A stretch of 64,000 nt of DNA, taken from Cognatundibacterium rivi (GTDB lineage: Bacteria; Pseudomonadota; Gammaproteobacteria; Burkholderiales; Burkholderiaceae_D). Below are positions 63,940 to 64,000 of this stretch, one piece after another (the stretch's first letter is position 1; each line of letters starts with the position of its first letter). The stretch spans positions 285,563-349,562 of the forward strand of contig NZ_JAGSPK010000005.1 in NCBI RefSeq assembly GCF_018139565.1. The letters are read 5' to 3'. The position numbers and the translations under genes were made by a program. Under the pieces are notes generated by a model. That model was not told the origin of the DNA. It searched no databases and saw only the letters and a program-made list of their open reading frames with translations.

Positions 63940-64000
63940 GAAGAAGAAGAAGAAGAAGAAGAAGAAGAAGAAGAAGAAGAAGAAGAAGAAGAAGAAGAAG
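63940..64000. repeat. GAA trinucleotide microsatellite at the window edge
   Basis: At least 20 uninterrupted GAA units reach the right edge. In the plus frame they encode poly-Glu following an acidic stretch (SENEEDAPESE); that frame is open from 63784 but has no ATG, GTG or TTG start. It lies about 190 bp upstream of pilV. Confidence 0.85.

Overview
The window reads as chromosome of a betaproteobacterium, most likely Burkholderiales near the Oxalobacteraceae. This rests on gene content: paired cyanophycin synthetases, a cysI-DUF934-cysH-cysD-cysN-cobA operon, and a PilV/W/X/Y1/E/FimT cluster. It is an inference, because no marker gene such as rRNA is present. Most of the window is dense, ordinary-looking chromosome. 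It is interrupted by one 8.8-kb integrated element in a tRNA-Asn gene.

Layout. 1-215: tail of a hydrolase-like gene with a terminator. 323-5060 (minus): a family 2A encapsulin cluster of rhodanese, serine O-acetyltransferase, XRE regulator, shell protein and cysteine desulfurase cargo. This is the sulfur-storing nanocompartment type. 5340-6661 (minus): a small secreted protein, then ribB behind an FMN riboswitch. 6770-16827: an AdeRS-like two-component system divergent from an AdeABC-like RND pump, followed by a DUF535 protein and a patatin-like lipoprotein. 17048-24287: sulfate assimilation (TauE/SafE permease, sulfite reductase, DUF934, APS reductase, ATP sulfurylase CysDN, siroheme methyltransferase) with a convergent CbiX chelatase. 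24287-31625: lptF/lptG divergent from pepA, then xthA, a chemoreceptor and a GNAT acetyltransferase. 31645-39697: a cyanophycin locus with DUF1854, a zinc-ribbon ABC exporter, a CphA' whose Mur-ligase P-loop has decayed, and an intact CphA. 39784-46995: isochorismatase-like hydrolase, ribbon-helix-helix protein, DJ-1/PfpI protein, diguanylate cyclase, uvrB and an aspartate/aromatic aminotransferase.

47056-56173: two identical tRNA-Asn genes. The second holds an element bounded by a 12-bp direct repeat (47276-47287 and 56110-56121), with its serine integrase reading into the tRNA. The tRNA's own terminator now lies beyond the far repeat. The element carries Mu-like head genes (protease, gpF-type head protein, a truncated portal), a terminator-flanked two-gene cassette with a HEPN protein, a lipoprotein and a Phd/RelE-type toxin-antitoxin pair. 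It looks like a defective prophage carrying defence-type cargo.

56434-63747 (minus): the type IV pilus minor pilin operon pilV-pilW-pilX-pilY1-pilE-fimT. pilY1 has a run of ten G just after its signal peptide, a candidate phase-variation switch like that of neisserial pilC. The window ends inside a long GAA microsatellite.

Sulfur links several regions: the cys operon supplies sulfide and cysteine, and the encapsulin cluster could make cysteine and store sulfur from it. The cyanophycin locus is a nitrogen reserve. All functional calls come from recognising sequence families by eye; no database search was run.
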